From contig CAOKXF010000001.1 of NCBI GenBank assembly GCA_948473335.1, positions 201,379 to 265,378 of the forward strand: DNA of 64,000 bases, given 5' to 3'. This stretch comes from an uncultured Clostridium sp. (lineage in GTDB: Bacteria > Bacillota > Clostridia > TANB77 > CAG-508). The translations under genes were made by a program, and so were the position numbers. The notes under the pieces were generated by a model. It saw only the letters and a program-made list of their open reading frames with translations. It made no database searches and was not told the DNA's origin. Position 1 is the stretch's first letter; every line of letters begins with the position of its first letter. Below are positions 55,564 to 63,147 of the stretch, piece by piece.

Positions 55564-55871
55564 GGTTACTACCTCCTTTCATAAAATCTCATAGAGAAAA
55601 TTATAAGAGTAATTTATATAAATTATGCTATTTTCCTCTTTTAATTTTATTCAAATATTAAATTTTATATGTATTTATATAATATTACAAAGATGTTCTA
55701 TAAATACATATTTAGTATAACATAATTTTTTGTAATTTTATATATTTTAAGACAATTTAATCTATACTTCATTTATTCTATGATTATTTTCTTAGAGTAC
55801 AAAAAACTTGTAAAATTATCAAAAATAGTATAAAATAGTAAAAAAATAAAAAATGGAGTGTGATTATTCTA
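55564..55871. other. AT-rich intergenic region between divergent genes
   Basis: No gene or clear structure seen. It should contain the ferredoxin promoter (minus) and the recombinase promoter (plus). Confidence 0.4.
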
Positions 55872-56849
55872 ATGATTTCAAGAGAGAAAAATCCAGACTT
55901 TTTAAATTCATTTTTAGATTATTCTATTACAATATTAAATAAGTCTCCTAATTCTATAAAAGAATATAATTATGATTTAGCAACATTTTTAAAATATATG
56001 ATGATACATTTTAGATTAACAAAAGAAACAGATTTAAAAAATATAGATATAGAGGGTTTCAGTATAGAAACATTAAGAAAAATAACAATTGAAGATATAC
56101 ATTCATTTATATCATATTTAGCAATGGATTTAAGAGCGAAACCAGCAACTAGAGCAAGAAAAATATCTACTATAAGAATATTTTTCAAGTATTTGACACA
56201 AAAAGCTAAAATTATTGATATAAATCCAGCTCAATATCTAGAAACTCCAAAAGCTGAAAAAAGAATACCTAAATATTTATCTTTAGAAGACAGTTGTAAA
56301 TTGCTCGATGTTGCAGGAAATGAAGATAATAGGAATCATGAAAGAGATTATGCTATCACTACCCTATTCCTTAATTGTGGTTTACGTTTGTCTGAACTTA
56401 TTAGTATAAATATTAAGGATATAGATTTTAGCGAATGCAGAATGACTGTTATTGGAAAGGGAAATAAAGAAAGAACCATATATCTTAATCAGGCTTGTAT
56501 GAAAGCAATTACAGAATATCTAACAATTAGAAAAGTTAAGACAAATGTAAAATTTAATTCTAAAGATGCTTTATTTTTAAGTGAAAGAAATGAAAGAATT
56601 AGTAAAAGAACAGTTCAATATGTTGTAGAAAAAGAGTTACGCATAGCTGGTTTAGATACTAATAAGTATTCAACTCATAAGTTACGTCATACGGCAGCAA
56701 CATTAATGTATCAATATGGGCATGTTGATATTAGAGCTTTGCAAGAGCTATTAGGGCATGAAAGTATTGCTACTACTCAAATTTATACTCATGTAAACAA
56801 TGAACAGGTAAGAAGTGCTGTTGAAAATAATCCATTAGCAAAGTTGTAA
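55872..56849 (+). CDS. XerC/XerD-like tyrosine recombinase
   Basis: 325 residues from ATG 55872; a GTG at 55860 is in frame but overlaps the GGAG site. The N-terminal SAM-like domain (about 1-110) contains NSIKEYNYDLATFLKY. The catalytic domain has all active-site residues: Arg in NCGLRLSELISI, Lys in GKGNKERTIYL, HKLRHTAATLM, and LGHESIATTQIYTHV with the nucleophile Tyr. Length and lack of element context suggest the chromosomal XerC/D class that resolves replication dimers, rather than a phage integrase. The dif site is not in this window as far as I can see. Confidence 0.88.
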   Translation: MISREKNPDFLNSFLDYSITILNKSPNSIKEYNYDLATFLKYMMIHFRLTKETDLKNIDIEGFSIETLRKITIEDIHSFISYLAMDLRAKPATRARKISTIRIFFKYLTQKAKIIDINPAQYLETPKAEKRIPKYLSLEDSCKLLDVAGNEDNRNHERDYAITTLFLNCGLRLSELISINIKDIDFSECRMTVIGKGNKERTIYLNQACMKAITEYLTIRKVKTNVKFNSKDALFLSERNERISKRTVQYVVEKELRIAGLDTNKYSTHKLRHTAATLMYQYGHVDIRALQELLGHESIATTQIYTHVNNEQVRSAVENNPLAKL

Positions 56850-56891
56850 TTAATAATTAATCTAATATTTTAATATAAAGAGGTAAAAATA

Positions 56892-57413
56892 ATGAGTAAT
56901 AATATGTTATTTAAAAATCATACTAAATATTCAAAGAAAAATTATAATTTGTTTATTCAATTCCATAATGGTAAATTTGGTCTTATTTATGATTTATATA
57001 CCATTACTATAGTCATCCTATTATTGTATTGTTTTATAACAACAATTAAAAAGAAAATGATTTTGCTAAGCATCTTATTTTTTATTGCTATTTGTATTTT
57101 TATTATTTATAGAATATTTCAACCTTTATATAGTTATAAAAAGCAAACCAAATCAAAAACTATCTCAAAAGAAAATGAAATAGTGTTATATTTTTACGAA
57201 AGATTTTTTAAAGTAAGAGAAAAAAAGAATATTGCTAGAGTGAGATATTGGCAACTTCATAAAGTATATGAAACTAATGAATTTTTTTATCTGTATCTTA
57301 CTAAGAAAAATGCTATTCTTGTTGATAAGAAAGGTTTTTCCTTAGGATATTCAGACGAATTTTCAAACTTTATTAAGAATAAAGCAAAATTCAAATATAA
57401 AATTGAAGAATAG
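56892..57413 (+). CDS. YcxB-like membrane protein
   Basis: 173 residues with two membrane helices (about 35-53 and 57-76) followed by a C-terminal domain with SKENEIVLYFYERFFKVRE, YWQLHKVYETNEFFYLYL and KKNAILVDKKGF. This pattern fits the YcxB-like family, of unknown function. It lies 43 bp after the recombinase gene and may be in the same transcript. A terminator follows, overlapping the end of the convergent gene. Confidence 0.72.
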   Translation: MSNNMLFKNHTKYSKKNYNLFIQFHNGKFGLIYDLYTITIVILLLYCFITTIKKKMILLSILFFIAICIFIIYRIFQPLYSYKKQTKSKTISKENEIVLYFYERFFKVREKKNIARVRYWQLHKVYETNEFFYLYLTKKNAILVDKKGFSLGYSDEFSNFIKNKAKFKYKIEE

Positions 57414-57416
57414 AAT

Positions 57417-57818
57417 TTATTGAGAGTCAGAAGATGGATTAATTATCAAGTCAACTTCTGAGTCTTTTTTTATTTCATCAGTTAAATACATTTCTGCTTT
57501 TATATTTTGATTTAGTGCTGCAATTGCTATATCTTTATCTCCCCTAAGTCTTTTACTAGCATATTTTATAATTAACCACTTATTTGATATTGCTTCTAAA
57601 GCTACTTCCTTATCATCTCTCAACTCTGGACTTGCATAATAAAATATTTGTCCATCAACTTTGACAGCCTTTAGTATGATGTCTCTATCAGCTAATATAT
57701 CATCACTTGCATATGCAAGAACCCAAGTGGAATTATCTTCTATAGCTTTTAACATAAATTCTTTATTATTAAAATTTGCTTCTGCTTCTTCTATTGTATA
57801 TTCTTTTTGTTGTTCCAT
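57417..57818 (-). CDS. DUF4116-type repeat protein
   Basis: 133 residues from ATG 57818, behind GGGTAGGGAAA; an upstream ATG (57833) overlaps the ribosome site. Three to four repeats of about 25 residues have the pattern DxxxxLxAI...xxxxYAS..LxxDxxI, for example SPELRDDKEVALEAISN. This is the DUF4116 pattern, seen in protein-protein interaction repeats. No partner is obvious. Confidence 0.8.
   Translation of the reverse strand: MEQQKEYTIEEAEANFNNKEFMLKAIEDNSTWVLAYASDDILADRDIILKAVKVDGQIFYYASPELRDDKEVALEAISNKWLIIKYASKRLRGDKDIAIAALNQNIKAEMYLTDEIKKDSEVDLIINPSSDSQ
57423..57472 (+). terminator. Terminator of the YcxB-like gene
   Basis: Stem AGAGTCAGAAG (57423-57433) / CTTCTGAGTCT (57455-57465), one mismatch, then seven T. 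It lies in the 3' coding end of the convergent gene. Confidence 0.75.
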
Positions 57819-57929
57819 TTTCCCTACCCTCATTTTATTTTAGATTTTTATAGACATATTTTTCCTTTTATGTTATCATTATAACATAAAAAAATTATAA
57901 ATCAAATGAAAAAATGGAGGTAAATCTTT

Positions 57930-58382
57930 ATGTTGAAAAAAATGAAAAATTTTGCTTTAGTATTATTAATTGTAATGGCTGTAGTTACATTATCTAGTAA
58001 TCATTGTTATGCTACTAGTGTTAATATGAATTTAAATAGCACTTCAGTGAATGGAACAAATATTAATAAAAACAATGCAAATACAACTACAAATCAAAAT
58101 TCTAATGCAAATGATTCTATAACTAATACAAATGAAAGTGGTGCAAATAATACTAATAAAAATGAAAGTCAAACTAATAATAATGTTGCTGATTTATCAT
58201 CTGAAACTACTGTAACTACTAAAAGTCCAATTAGTTCAACAGTTTCTATTAATACAACAGAATTAACATTATCTAATTCATTGTCTATTTGCTTAATAGC
58301 AGTAGGAGTTGTACTTATTTTATTAGCAATTGCAATCTTAATTCGTATGAAATTTCTTAAGAAAATGATAAACGAAAATTAA
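57930..58382 (+). CDS. Secreted/anchored Asn-Thr-Ser-rich protein 1
   Basis: 150 residues. A signal peptide (1-29, cleavage probably after SSNHCYA) is followed by a low-complexity Asn/Thr/Ser region (30-110). A membrane helix (about 115-135) and a short basic tail (RMKFLKKMINEN) complete it. The layout is of a surface-exposed linker anchored by its C-terminus. GGAGGTAA precedes the ATG. The gene at 58571 has the same plan, so the two look like distant duplicates. Function unknown. Confidence 0.75.
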   Translation: MLKKMKNFALVLLIVMAVVTLSSNHCYATSVNMNLNSTSVNGTNINKNNANTTTNQNSNANDSITNTNESGANNTNKNESQTNNNVADLSSETTVTTKSPISSTVSINTTELTLSNSLSICLIAVGVVLILLAIAILIRMKFLKKMINEN

Positions 58383-58456
58383 TTGAAAATAGTATTTTAT
58401 TTTTAAAAGAACAATAGAAGATTTTTACATATACAACAATGTTACAGAAGAATTAG

Positions 58457-58500
58457 ATTTTCTTATGCGGCAATGCCACTTAGAAAATTTTATTCTTATT
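58457..58500 (+). terminator. Structured terminator
   Basis: Outer stem ATTTTCT (58457-58463) / AGAAAAT (58482-58488) with an inner GGC/GCC stem, then a T-rich tract. Confidence 0.6.
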
Positions 58501-58570
58501 TTTTTGCAAATTTTTTCAAGTATATTTTGCCACAAAAAAATAATAATATTAATGAATGGAGGAAAAAATT

Positions 58571-59035
58571 ATGTTGAAAAAAATATTTTTTGGTCTATTC
58601 ATAATACTTTCTTTAGTTTTTTCTTATACATTTGTTTTTGCTAATAATGAAGTAAATAATGCTGTAGATGGTGTTAGAGATGCCGTTGGCGGTGCAGAAA
58701 ACGCTGTTGAAAACACTGTAAAAGATATGTCTGGTGCTTCAAAAGAAGCAACTGGTAATATGGAAAAAGGCGCAGAAAACGTAACTAATGATATAACAAA
58801 TAACAATGATAATAACCGTAATGATAACAATGTAACAGGAATGACAGGAATAACAAGAACAGATAATAATGCAACAAACTATAATGTTAGCAGAACTTCT
58901 AACGATAGTACTTTTATGGGAATGACATCTTCAACTTGGACATGGTTAATAATTGCTTTAGCAGCTGTTATAATAATTGCTCTTGTTTGGTATTATTCAA
59001 GTCAAATAACTAGAGACAATAACAATAATGAATAG
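58571..59035 (+). CDS. Secreted/anchored Asn-rich protein 2
   Basis: 154 residues from ATG 58571, nine bases after GGAGG. The signal peptide (1-22, ending VFA) is followed by an amphipathic region with repeated NAVDGVRDAVGGAENAVEN-type 11-residue units (about 25-60), resembling LEA/apolipoprotein-like helices. An Asn/Asp/Thr-rich stretch precedes the C-terminal membrane helix (about 120-140). Same general plan as the gene at 57930. Surface protein of unknown role. Confidence 0.75.
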   Translation: MLKKIFFGLFIILSLVFSYTFVFANNEVNNAVDGVRDAVGGAENAVENTVKDMSGASKEATGNMEKGAENVTNDITNNNDNNRNDNNVTGMTGITRTDNNATNYNVSRTSNDSTFMGMTSSTWTWLIIALAAVIIIALVWYYSSQITRDNNNNE

Positions 59036-59053
59036 GAACCATTTATCAAATTT

Positions 59054-59098
59054 ATCATAAAGATTAGTATTACAATATATTGGTCTTTATGATTTTTA
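59054..59098 (+). terminator. Intrinsic terminator
   Basis: 10-bp stem ATCATAAAGA (59054-59063) / TCTTTATGAT (59084-59093) then TTTT. Confidence 0.85.
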
Positions 59099-59188
59099 TT
59101 ATAAATGGAAATTTTGAACAATTTACAATTTTTTTACATATAATTAATTAAAATATTAATAGAGCAAATTGCTCGAAAGGTGGTTTAT

Positions 59189-61036
59189 ATGTGTGGAATT
59201 GTAGGATTTGCAAATTACAAGAAAGATATATCAACTTATCGTAATGTAATTGTTAATATGAATTCAGAACTTTCTAATAGAGGACCTGATGAAGAAGGAT
59301 ATTACATATCTCAAAATGTTGCATTAGCTCATAAGCGTCTAATAGTTATAGATCCAGAAGGTGGAAAACAACCAATGTCTGAACGATATGAATATGGTGA
59401 TTATGTTATAGTATACAATGGACAAATTTATAATACAAAGGAATTGAAAAAAACACTTCAAGAGAATAATTTTGAGTTTAATGGACATTCAGATACAGAA
59501 ATTCTTCTAAAAAGTTATATACATTATGGAAATAATGTTGTTAATCATCTAAATGGAATCTTTGCATTTGCAATTTGGAATAGTAAGAAAAAAGAATTAT
59601 TTCTTGCAAGAGATCATTTTGGTGTAAAACCTTTATTTTATACACAATTAGATGATACATTAATTTTCTCTTCTGAACTTAAAGCAATTTTCAAATATCC
59701 TAATGTTGAAAAGGTTATAGATTCTCAAGGAATTAGTGAATTATTTGGTATTGGACCTGCTCATACACCAGGTACTACAATTTTTAAAGATATTTTTGAA
59801 ATAAAGCCTGCTCATTTTGCTATATTTAATGAATCTGGATTGTATATGGAAAAATACTGGAGTTTAGAGAGTAAACCACATACAGATAATTTTGAAACAA
59901 CATGTGATACTGTAAAGTTTCTATTAGAAGATTCTATTACAAGACAACTTGTATCTGATGTACCTTTATGTGTATTTTTATCTGGTGGATTAGATTCTAG
60001 TATCATTGCACAATTTGCCTCTAATTATTGTAAAAAGCAAAATTTAGAACCTTTAAATACTTATTCTATAGATTACGTGGATAATGATAAAAATTTTGTT
60101 AAAAGTGATTTTCAACCAAATTCAGATAATTACTATATTAAATTAATGACTGATAATTTATATTGTAAACATCATCAAATTGTTATTGATACCCCAGAGT
60201 TATCTGAATATCTTGAAGATGCCATGATTGCTCGTGATATGCCAGGTATGGCTGATATTGACTCTTCCCTACTTCTTTTTTGTAAAAACGTGAAAAAATA
60301 TGCTACAGTTTCTTTGAGCGGTGAATGTTCTGATGAAATTTTTGGCGGATACCCTTGGTTCTTTAGAGAAGATGCTTTGCATAGTAATACTTTTCCTTGG
60401 TCTATTGCTTTAGATGAAAGACAGACCCTTTTAAATCCTTATATTGCTAAACAAGTTGATTTAAAAGCTTATATTGATTTTAGATATAATGAAAGTTTAT
60501 CTCAGGTTAATATTTTGGAATGTGATTCAAAAGAAACTGCTGAAAAACGTAAGATTTCTCATTTGACTTTAAACTGGTTTATGCAAACTCTCTTGGACAG
60601 ATCTGATAGAATGGCTATGTATAACGGTTTTGAACTCCGTGTTCCTTTTTGTGATTATCGTTTAGCTCAGTATGTTTGGAATATTCCTTGGGAAATCAAA
60701 GCATTGAATGGTAGAGAAAAAGGTTTGCTTCGCTATATTTCTAAAGATTTTCTTCCTTCAGAAATAGTAGATAGAAAGAAAAGTCCTTATCCTAAAACTC
60801 ATAATCCTAACTATTTATCTAAGGTTAAATCTATGCTTTCTGCTATTATGAGTGACTCTTCTGCTCCTATTAATGATTTACTTAATAGAAATTATATTAT
60901 TGATATTTTAAATTCTGATGGCATGGCTTTTTCTCGCCCTTGGTTTGGTCAATTGATGACTGGTCCTCAACTTATGGCTTATCTTTGTCAGGTAAATATG
61001 TGGCTTGAAAAATATCAACCTAAATTAGAGTTGTAA
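59189..61036 (+). CDS. asnB: Asparagine synthase (glutamine-hydrolysing)
   Basis: 615 residues. Start at ATG 59189 puts the nucleophile Cys at position 2 (MCGIVGFANYKK), as the Ntn-hydrolase domain requires; the frame extends three codons further but would block this. The glutaminase domain has NRGPDEEGYY and HKRLIVIDPEGG. The synthetase domain has the ATP loop VFLSGGLDSSIIA (about 265) and SLSGECSDEIFGGYPWF. It makes asparagine from aspartate, glutamine and ATP. AAAGGTGG precedes the ATG, and a small palindrome (GAGCAAATTGCTC, 59162-59174) lies just before that. A 25-nt palindrome follows the stop by five bases. Confidence 0.95.
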   Translation: MCGIVGFANYKKDISTYRNVIVNMNSELSNRGPDEEGYYISQNVALAHKRLIVIDPEGGKQPMSERYEYGDYVIVYNGQIYNTKELKKTLQENNFEFNGHSDTEILLKSYIHYGNNVVNHLNGIFAFAIWNSKKKELFLARDHFGVKPLFYTQLDDTLIFSSELKAIFKYPNVEKVIDSQGISELFGIGPAHTPGTTIFKDIFEIKPAHFAIFNESGLYMEKYWSLESKPHTDNFETTCDTVKFLLEDSITRQLVSDVPLCVFLSGGLDSSIIAQFASNYCKKQNLEPLNTYSIDYVDNDKNFVKSDFQPNSDNYYIKLMTDNLYCKHHQIVIDTPELSEYLEDAMIARDMPGMADIDSSLLLFCKNVKKYATVSLSGECSDEIFGGYPWFFREDALHSNTFPWSIALDERQTLLNPYIAKQVDLKAYIDFRYNESLSQVNILECDSKETAEKRKISHLTLNWFMQTLLDRSDRMAMYNGFELRVPFCDYRLAQYVWNIPWEIKALNGREKGLLRYISKDFLPSEIVDRKKSPYPKTHNPNYLSKVKSMLSAIMSDSSAPINDLLNRNYIIDILNSDGMAFSRPWFGQLMTGPQLMAYLCQVNMWLEKYQPKLEL

Positions 61037-61041
61037 TAGCT

Positions 61042-61066
61042 TAGAGGTCGCAAGTTGCGACCTCTA
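61042..61066. repeat. 25-nt palindrome after asnB, left of the ORF6N locus
   Basis: Perfect 12-bp arms TAGAGGTCGCAA / TTGCGACCTCTA around G. A near-identical copy is at 62455-62479, on the other side of the ORF6N gene. The core GGTCGCAA/TTGCGACC differs by two bases per arm from the palindrome inside the ORF6N gene. It may also end asnB transcription, though no strong T run follows. Confidence 0.92.
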
Positions 61067-61079
61067 CTCCTCTTATCTC

Positions 61080-61259
61080 TTATGATTTACAGAATTTAAT
61101 ATAAAATACTAAACCTGTAAGTAGCATTCCTATTAATCCTATTGCTGTCAAAATAAGATTCGCCATTGGATTAAGTAGTTCGTATTCCACACAGCTCATT
61201 CCTGTGCTGAACATTGCTGCAAATACTATGCAAGCAGTTAATAATAGTTTTTTCTTCAT
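61080..61259 (-). CDS. Small membrane protein, 59 aa
   Basis: Start ATG 61259 behind AGGAGGTAAG; the frame extends upstream without a site. An N-terminal hydrophobic segment (4-20, KKKLLLTACIVFAAMFSTG) could be a signal or membrane helix. CVEYELLNP follows, then a second helix (about 33-53) and a short tail ending FCKS. It lies downstream of the ORF6N gene on the same strand, inside the palindrome-flanked interval. Unknown function. Size and topology are those of small membrane peptides. Confidence 0.6.
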   Translation of the reverse strand: MKKKLLLTACIVFAAMFSTGMSCVEYELLNPMANLILTAIGLIGMLLTGLVFYIKFCKS

Positions 61260-61390
61260 TCTTACCTCCTGCCATTTGGCTATGCTTGTTAATGTTTTCA
61301 TCTATATAATAACCTATCTTTTTATGTTGCTGAGATAGGAGGATTTTTTACTAAAATTATGTATTATTTTAGCATAGTTTTAGTATTACT

Positions 61391-62320
61391 TCAACTTAAT
61401 TTACTTATTTTCTCAATATATTCGCCATCTTCTATTTTAGATATAGCAAAACACTTCTTTCCTAAATCTTTTAGTGATGCTCCACAATGATATAATTCTT
61501 TACTGTCTATCACAATAAATCTGTCATGAAATTTATTAGTGTATGTAATTTTTAAAGTTGGATATTGTTTATTAAATTTTTGTATATCTAATTTATTTAG
61601 ATTACAATTTTGTGAAGTTAAAATAATTACTTCTACATCTTTATTTTTTTTAGATAGCATTTTTAAAATACTATCATCTATGTAATTATCTATAATCAAT
61701 ATTTTATTTTTAGCAGTTCTAATTACATCAATTATTAAACTATAACTATCATAAATTTGTCCATCAAAAAATATCTTTTGTATAAATTCTTCTTGACTGT
61801 TTCTTTGCATTTCATTAAATGTTTCATCGAATTTCTGATTTAATTGTAATACTTCATTTTCTACATAAGATAACCTCCCTAGAATATTTGAATTATTATA
61901 CATAAATTTTCTCATTTCTACAAATGCATCCATTATTTTAATACTTACATTTATGGCAATTTCATTTTTTAATAACCCTGAAAGCATTGCTATTCCTTGC
62001 TCAGTAAATACTGTTGGTAATTTTCTTCTTCCACCATATAAGTTTTCATCCTTTAAACTTGAAGTCACAAATTGTGACTTCAAGTTTTCAAATTCTTTTT
62101 GTGTTAATCTAAAACAAAATCTTTCTGGAAACCTTTCTATATTTCTTTTTACCGTTTGATTAATTCTTCTAGTTTCAGTTTTATACAATCTTGCTACATC
62201 ATTATCCAGCATAACTTGTTTTCCTCTTATTGTATGAATTAAGTTTTTTATATTCTCTATTTCATAATTTTTTGTATTTAATCCTTCATTTATTGTTACA
62301 ATATTATTGTCTTTTTCCAT
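61391..62320 (-). CDS. ORF6N-domain protein with PLD-like C-terminal domain
   Basis: 309 residues from ATG 62320, with AGGA ten bases upstream. Residues 20-140 are the ORF6N DNA-binding domain: IRGKQVMLDNDVARLYKTET, then RFPERFCFRLTQKEF, GGRRKLPTVFTEQGIAMLSGLL and FVEMRKFM. A short coiled coil (about 150-175) links to a C-terminal domain with IIDVIRTAKNKILIIDNYID and HDRFIVID followed by CGASLKDLGKK. This is one HxRxxxxD half-site of the phospholipase-D-like nuclease superfamily, so a dimer could form an active site. ORF6N proteins are common in phages and islands. Codons 78-89 form a 33-nt perfect palindrome, and related palindromes flank the locus. Confidence 0.85.
   Translation of the reverse strand: MEKDNNIVTINEGLNTKNYEIENIKNLIHTIRGKQVMLDNDVARLYKTETRRINQTVKRNIERFPERFCFRLTQKEFENLKSQFVTSSLKDENLYGGRRKLPTVFTEQGIAMLSGLLKNEIAINVSIKIMDAFVEMRKFMYNNSNILGRLSYVENEVLQLNQKFDETFNEMQRNSQEEFIQKIFFDGQIYDSYSLIIDVIRTAKNKILIIDNYIDDSILKMLSKKNKDVEVIILTSQNCNLNKLDIQKFNKQYPTLKITYTNKFHDRFIVIDSKELYHCGASLKDLGKKCFAISKIEDGEYIEKISKLS
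62055..62087 (-). repeat. 33-nt perfect palindrome inside the ORF6N gene
   Basis: 16-bp arms, centre base 62071. The left arm on the plus strand is AAACTTGAAGTCACAA and the right arm TTGTGACTTCAAGTTT. On the coding strand it encodes NLKSQFVTSS within the ORF6N domain. Its inner part (AAGTCACAA/TTGTGACTT) differs only by transitions from AGGTCGCAA/TTGCGACCT in the flanking intergenic palindromes. Confidence 0.97.
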
Positions 62321-62454
62321 AAATATCACATCCTATTTTAGATTTGATATTATCATAAAACATTTGTTCTTGAAAGTCAATAGTTTTTTACATAAATTCG
62401 CCATATATTTTATCATTTTTATACTGGTTTTTTCAAAATAGGCAATTACAAAAC

Positions 62455-62479
62455 TAGAGGTCGCAAACTGCGACCTCTA
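62455..62479. repeat. 25-nt palindrome upstream of the ORF6N gene
   Basis: TAGAGGTCGCAA / TGCGACCTCTA, eleven paired bases around AAC; two bases differ from 61042-61066 at the centre. It lies about 135 bp before the ORF6N start on the minus strand, so it could lie near the promoter. Confidence 0.92.
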
Positions 62480-62610
62480 TGATATTGAATTAGTGAAACT
62501 TTCGTCCACATCTTACACATTTCACATTATATAATTTAGTCAAAATTTATAACATTTTGTAGAATAAAAATATATAAAGATATATAATTTATTATAAAAT
62601 TTGTTTTTTT

Positions 62611-62636
62611 GTAACGAGTTATATAAAAATATAGTC
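62611..62636 (+). promoter_or_regulatory. Possible ECF-type promoter of the sigma gene
   Basis: GTAAC (62611-62615), 16-bp spacer, TAGTC (62632-62636), 29 bp before the ATG. GTAAC with a GTC-containing -10 box is the general form of ECF sigma promoters, and such sigma genes often control themselves. Weakly supported. Confidence 0.4.
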
Positions 62637-62664
62637 TTAATATATAGAGGAGGTCAGAATTTTA

Positions 62665-63147
62665 ATGGAAGAAATATATCAACAATATTCCACTATTGTA
62701 TATAAGTACTTGTGTAGTTTAACCAATGATACTGAATTATCAAAAGAATTAATGCAAGAAACATTTTATAGTGCTATAAAAGGAATATCAAATTTCAAAA
62801 ATGAATGTAGTATCAATGTATGGCTATGTCAGATAGCAAAAAATAAGTGGAAAGACCATCTATCAAAAACAAAAAAATTAAATATTATATCTTTTGATGA
62901 TAATATAGAATTATCATTATTAGACAATAATATTGAACGTTCTATAGATGAAAAAGATGAAATCATACAACTTTATAAAAAAATACATAAATTAGATGAA
63001 ATAACTAGAGAAGTATTCTACTTACGATTAAAAGGTGAACTTTCATTCAAAGAAATTGGAGAAATATTAAATAAAACAGAAGAATGGGCTAGAATAATAT
63101 TTTATAGAGGAAAAATCAAATTAAAGGAGGATTTTAAAAATGAATAA
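62665..63147 (+). CDS. ECF-type RNA polymerase sigma factor
   Basis: 160 residues. Region 2 (about 5-70) has YKYLCSLTNDTELSKELMQETFYSAIKGI and NVWLCQIAKNKWKDHLSKTKK (each given in the family's two helices). Region 4 (about 105-155) has LDEITREVFYLRLKGELSFKEIGEILNKTEEWARIIFYRGKIKLKE, seen here as REVFYLRLKGELSFKEIG then WARIIFYRGKIKLKE. The start has GGAGG upstream. The stop overlaps the next gene by eight bases; that gene encodes a zinc-finger anti-sigma protein, so the two are co-translated. Target genes are unknown. Confidence 0.92.
   Translation: MEEIYQQYSTIVYKYLCSLTNDTELSKELMQETFYSAIKGISNFKNECSINVWLCQIAKNKWKDHLSKTKKLNIISFDDNIELSLLDNNIERSIDEKDEIIQLYKKIHKLDEITREVFYLRLKGELSFKEIGEILNKTEEWARIIFYRGKIKLKEDFKNE

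Larger units (their letters stand above)
62330..62664. other. Intergenic region between divergent ORF6N and sigma genes
   Basis: It holds the second 25-nt intergenic palindrome (62455-62479) and, near its end, a possible ECF-type promoter for the sigma gene. Otherwise very AT-rich with no coding signal. Confidence 0.6.

Noticed and set aside
59162..59174. GAGCAAATTGCTC before asnB as a member of the 25-nt palindrome family
   Set aside because: Only six base pairs, and the shared part is just the GCAAATTGC centre; chance is likely.
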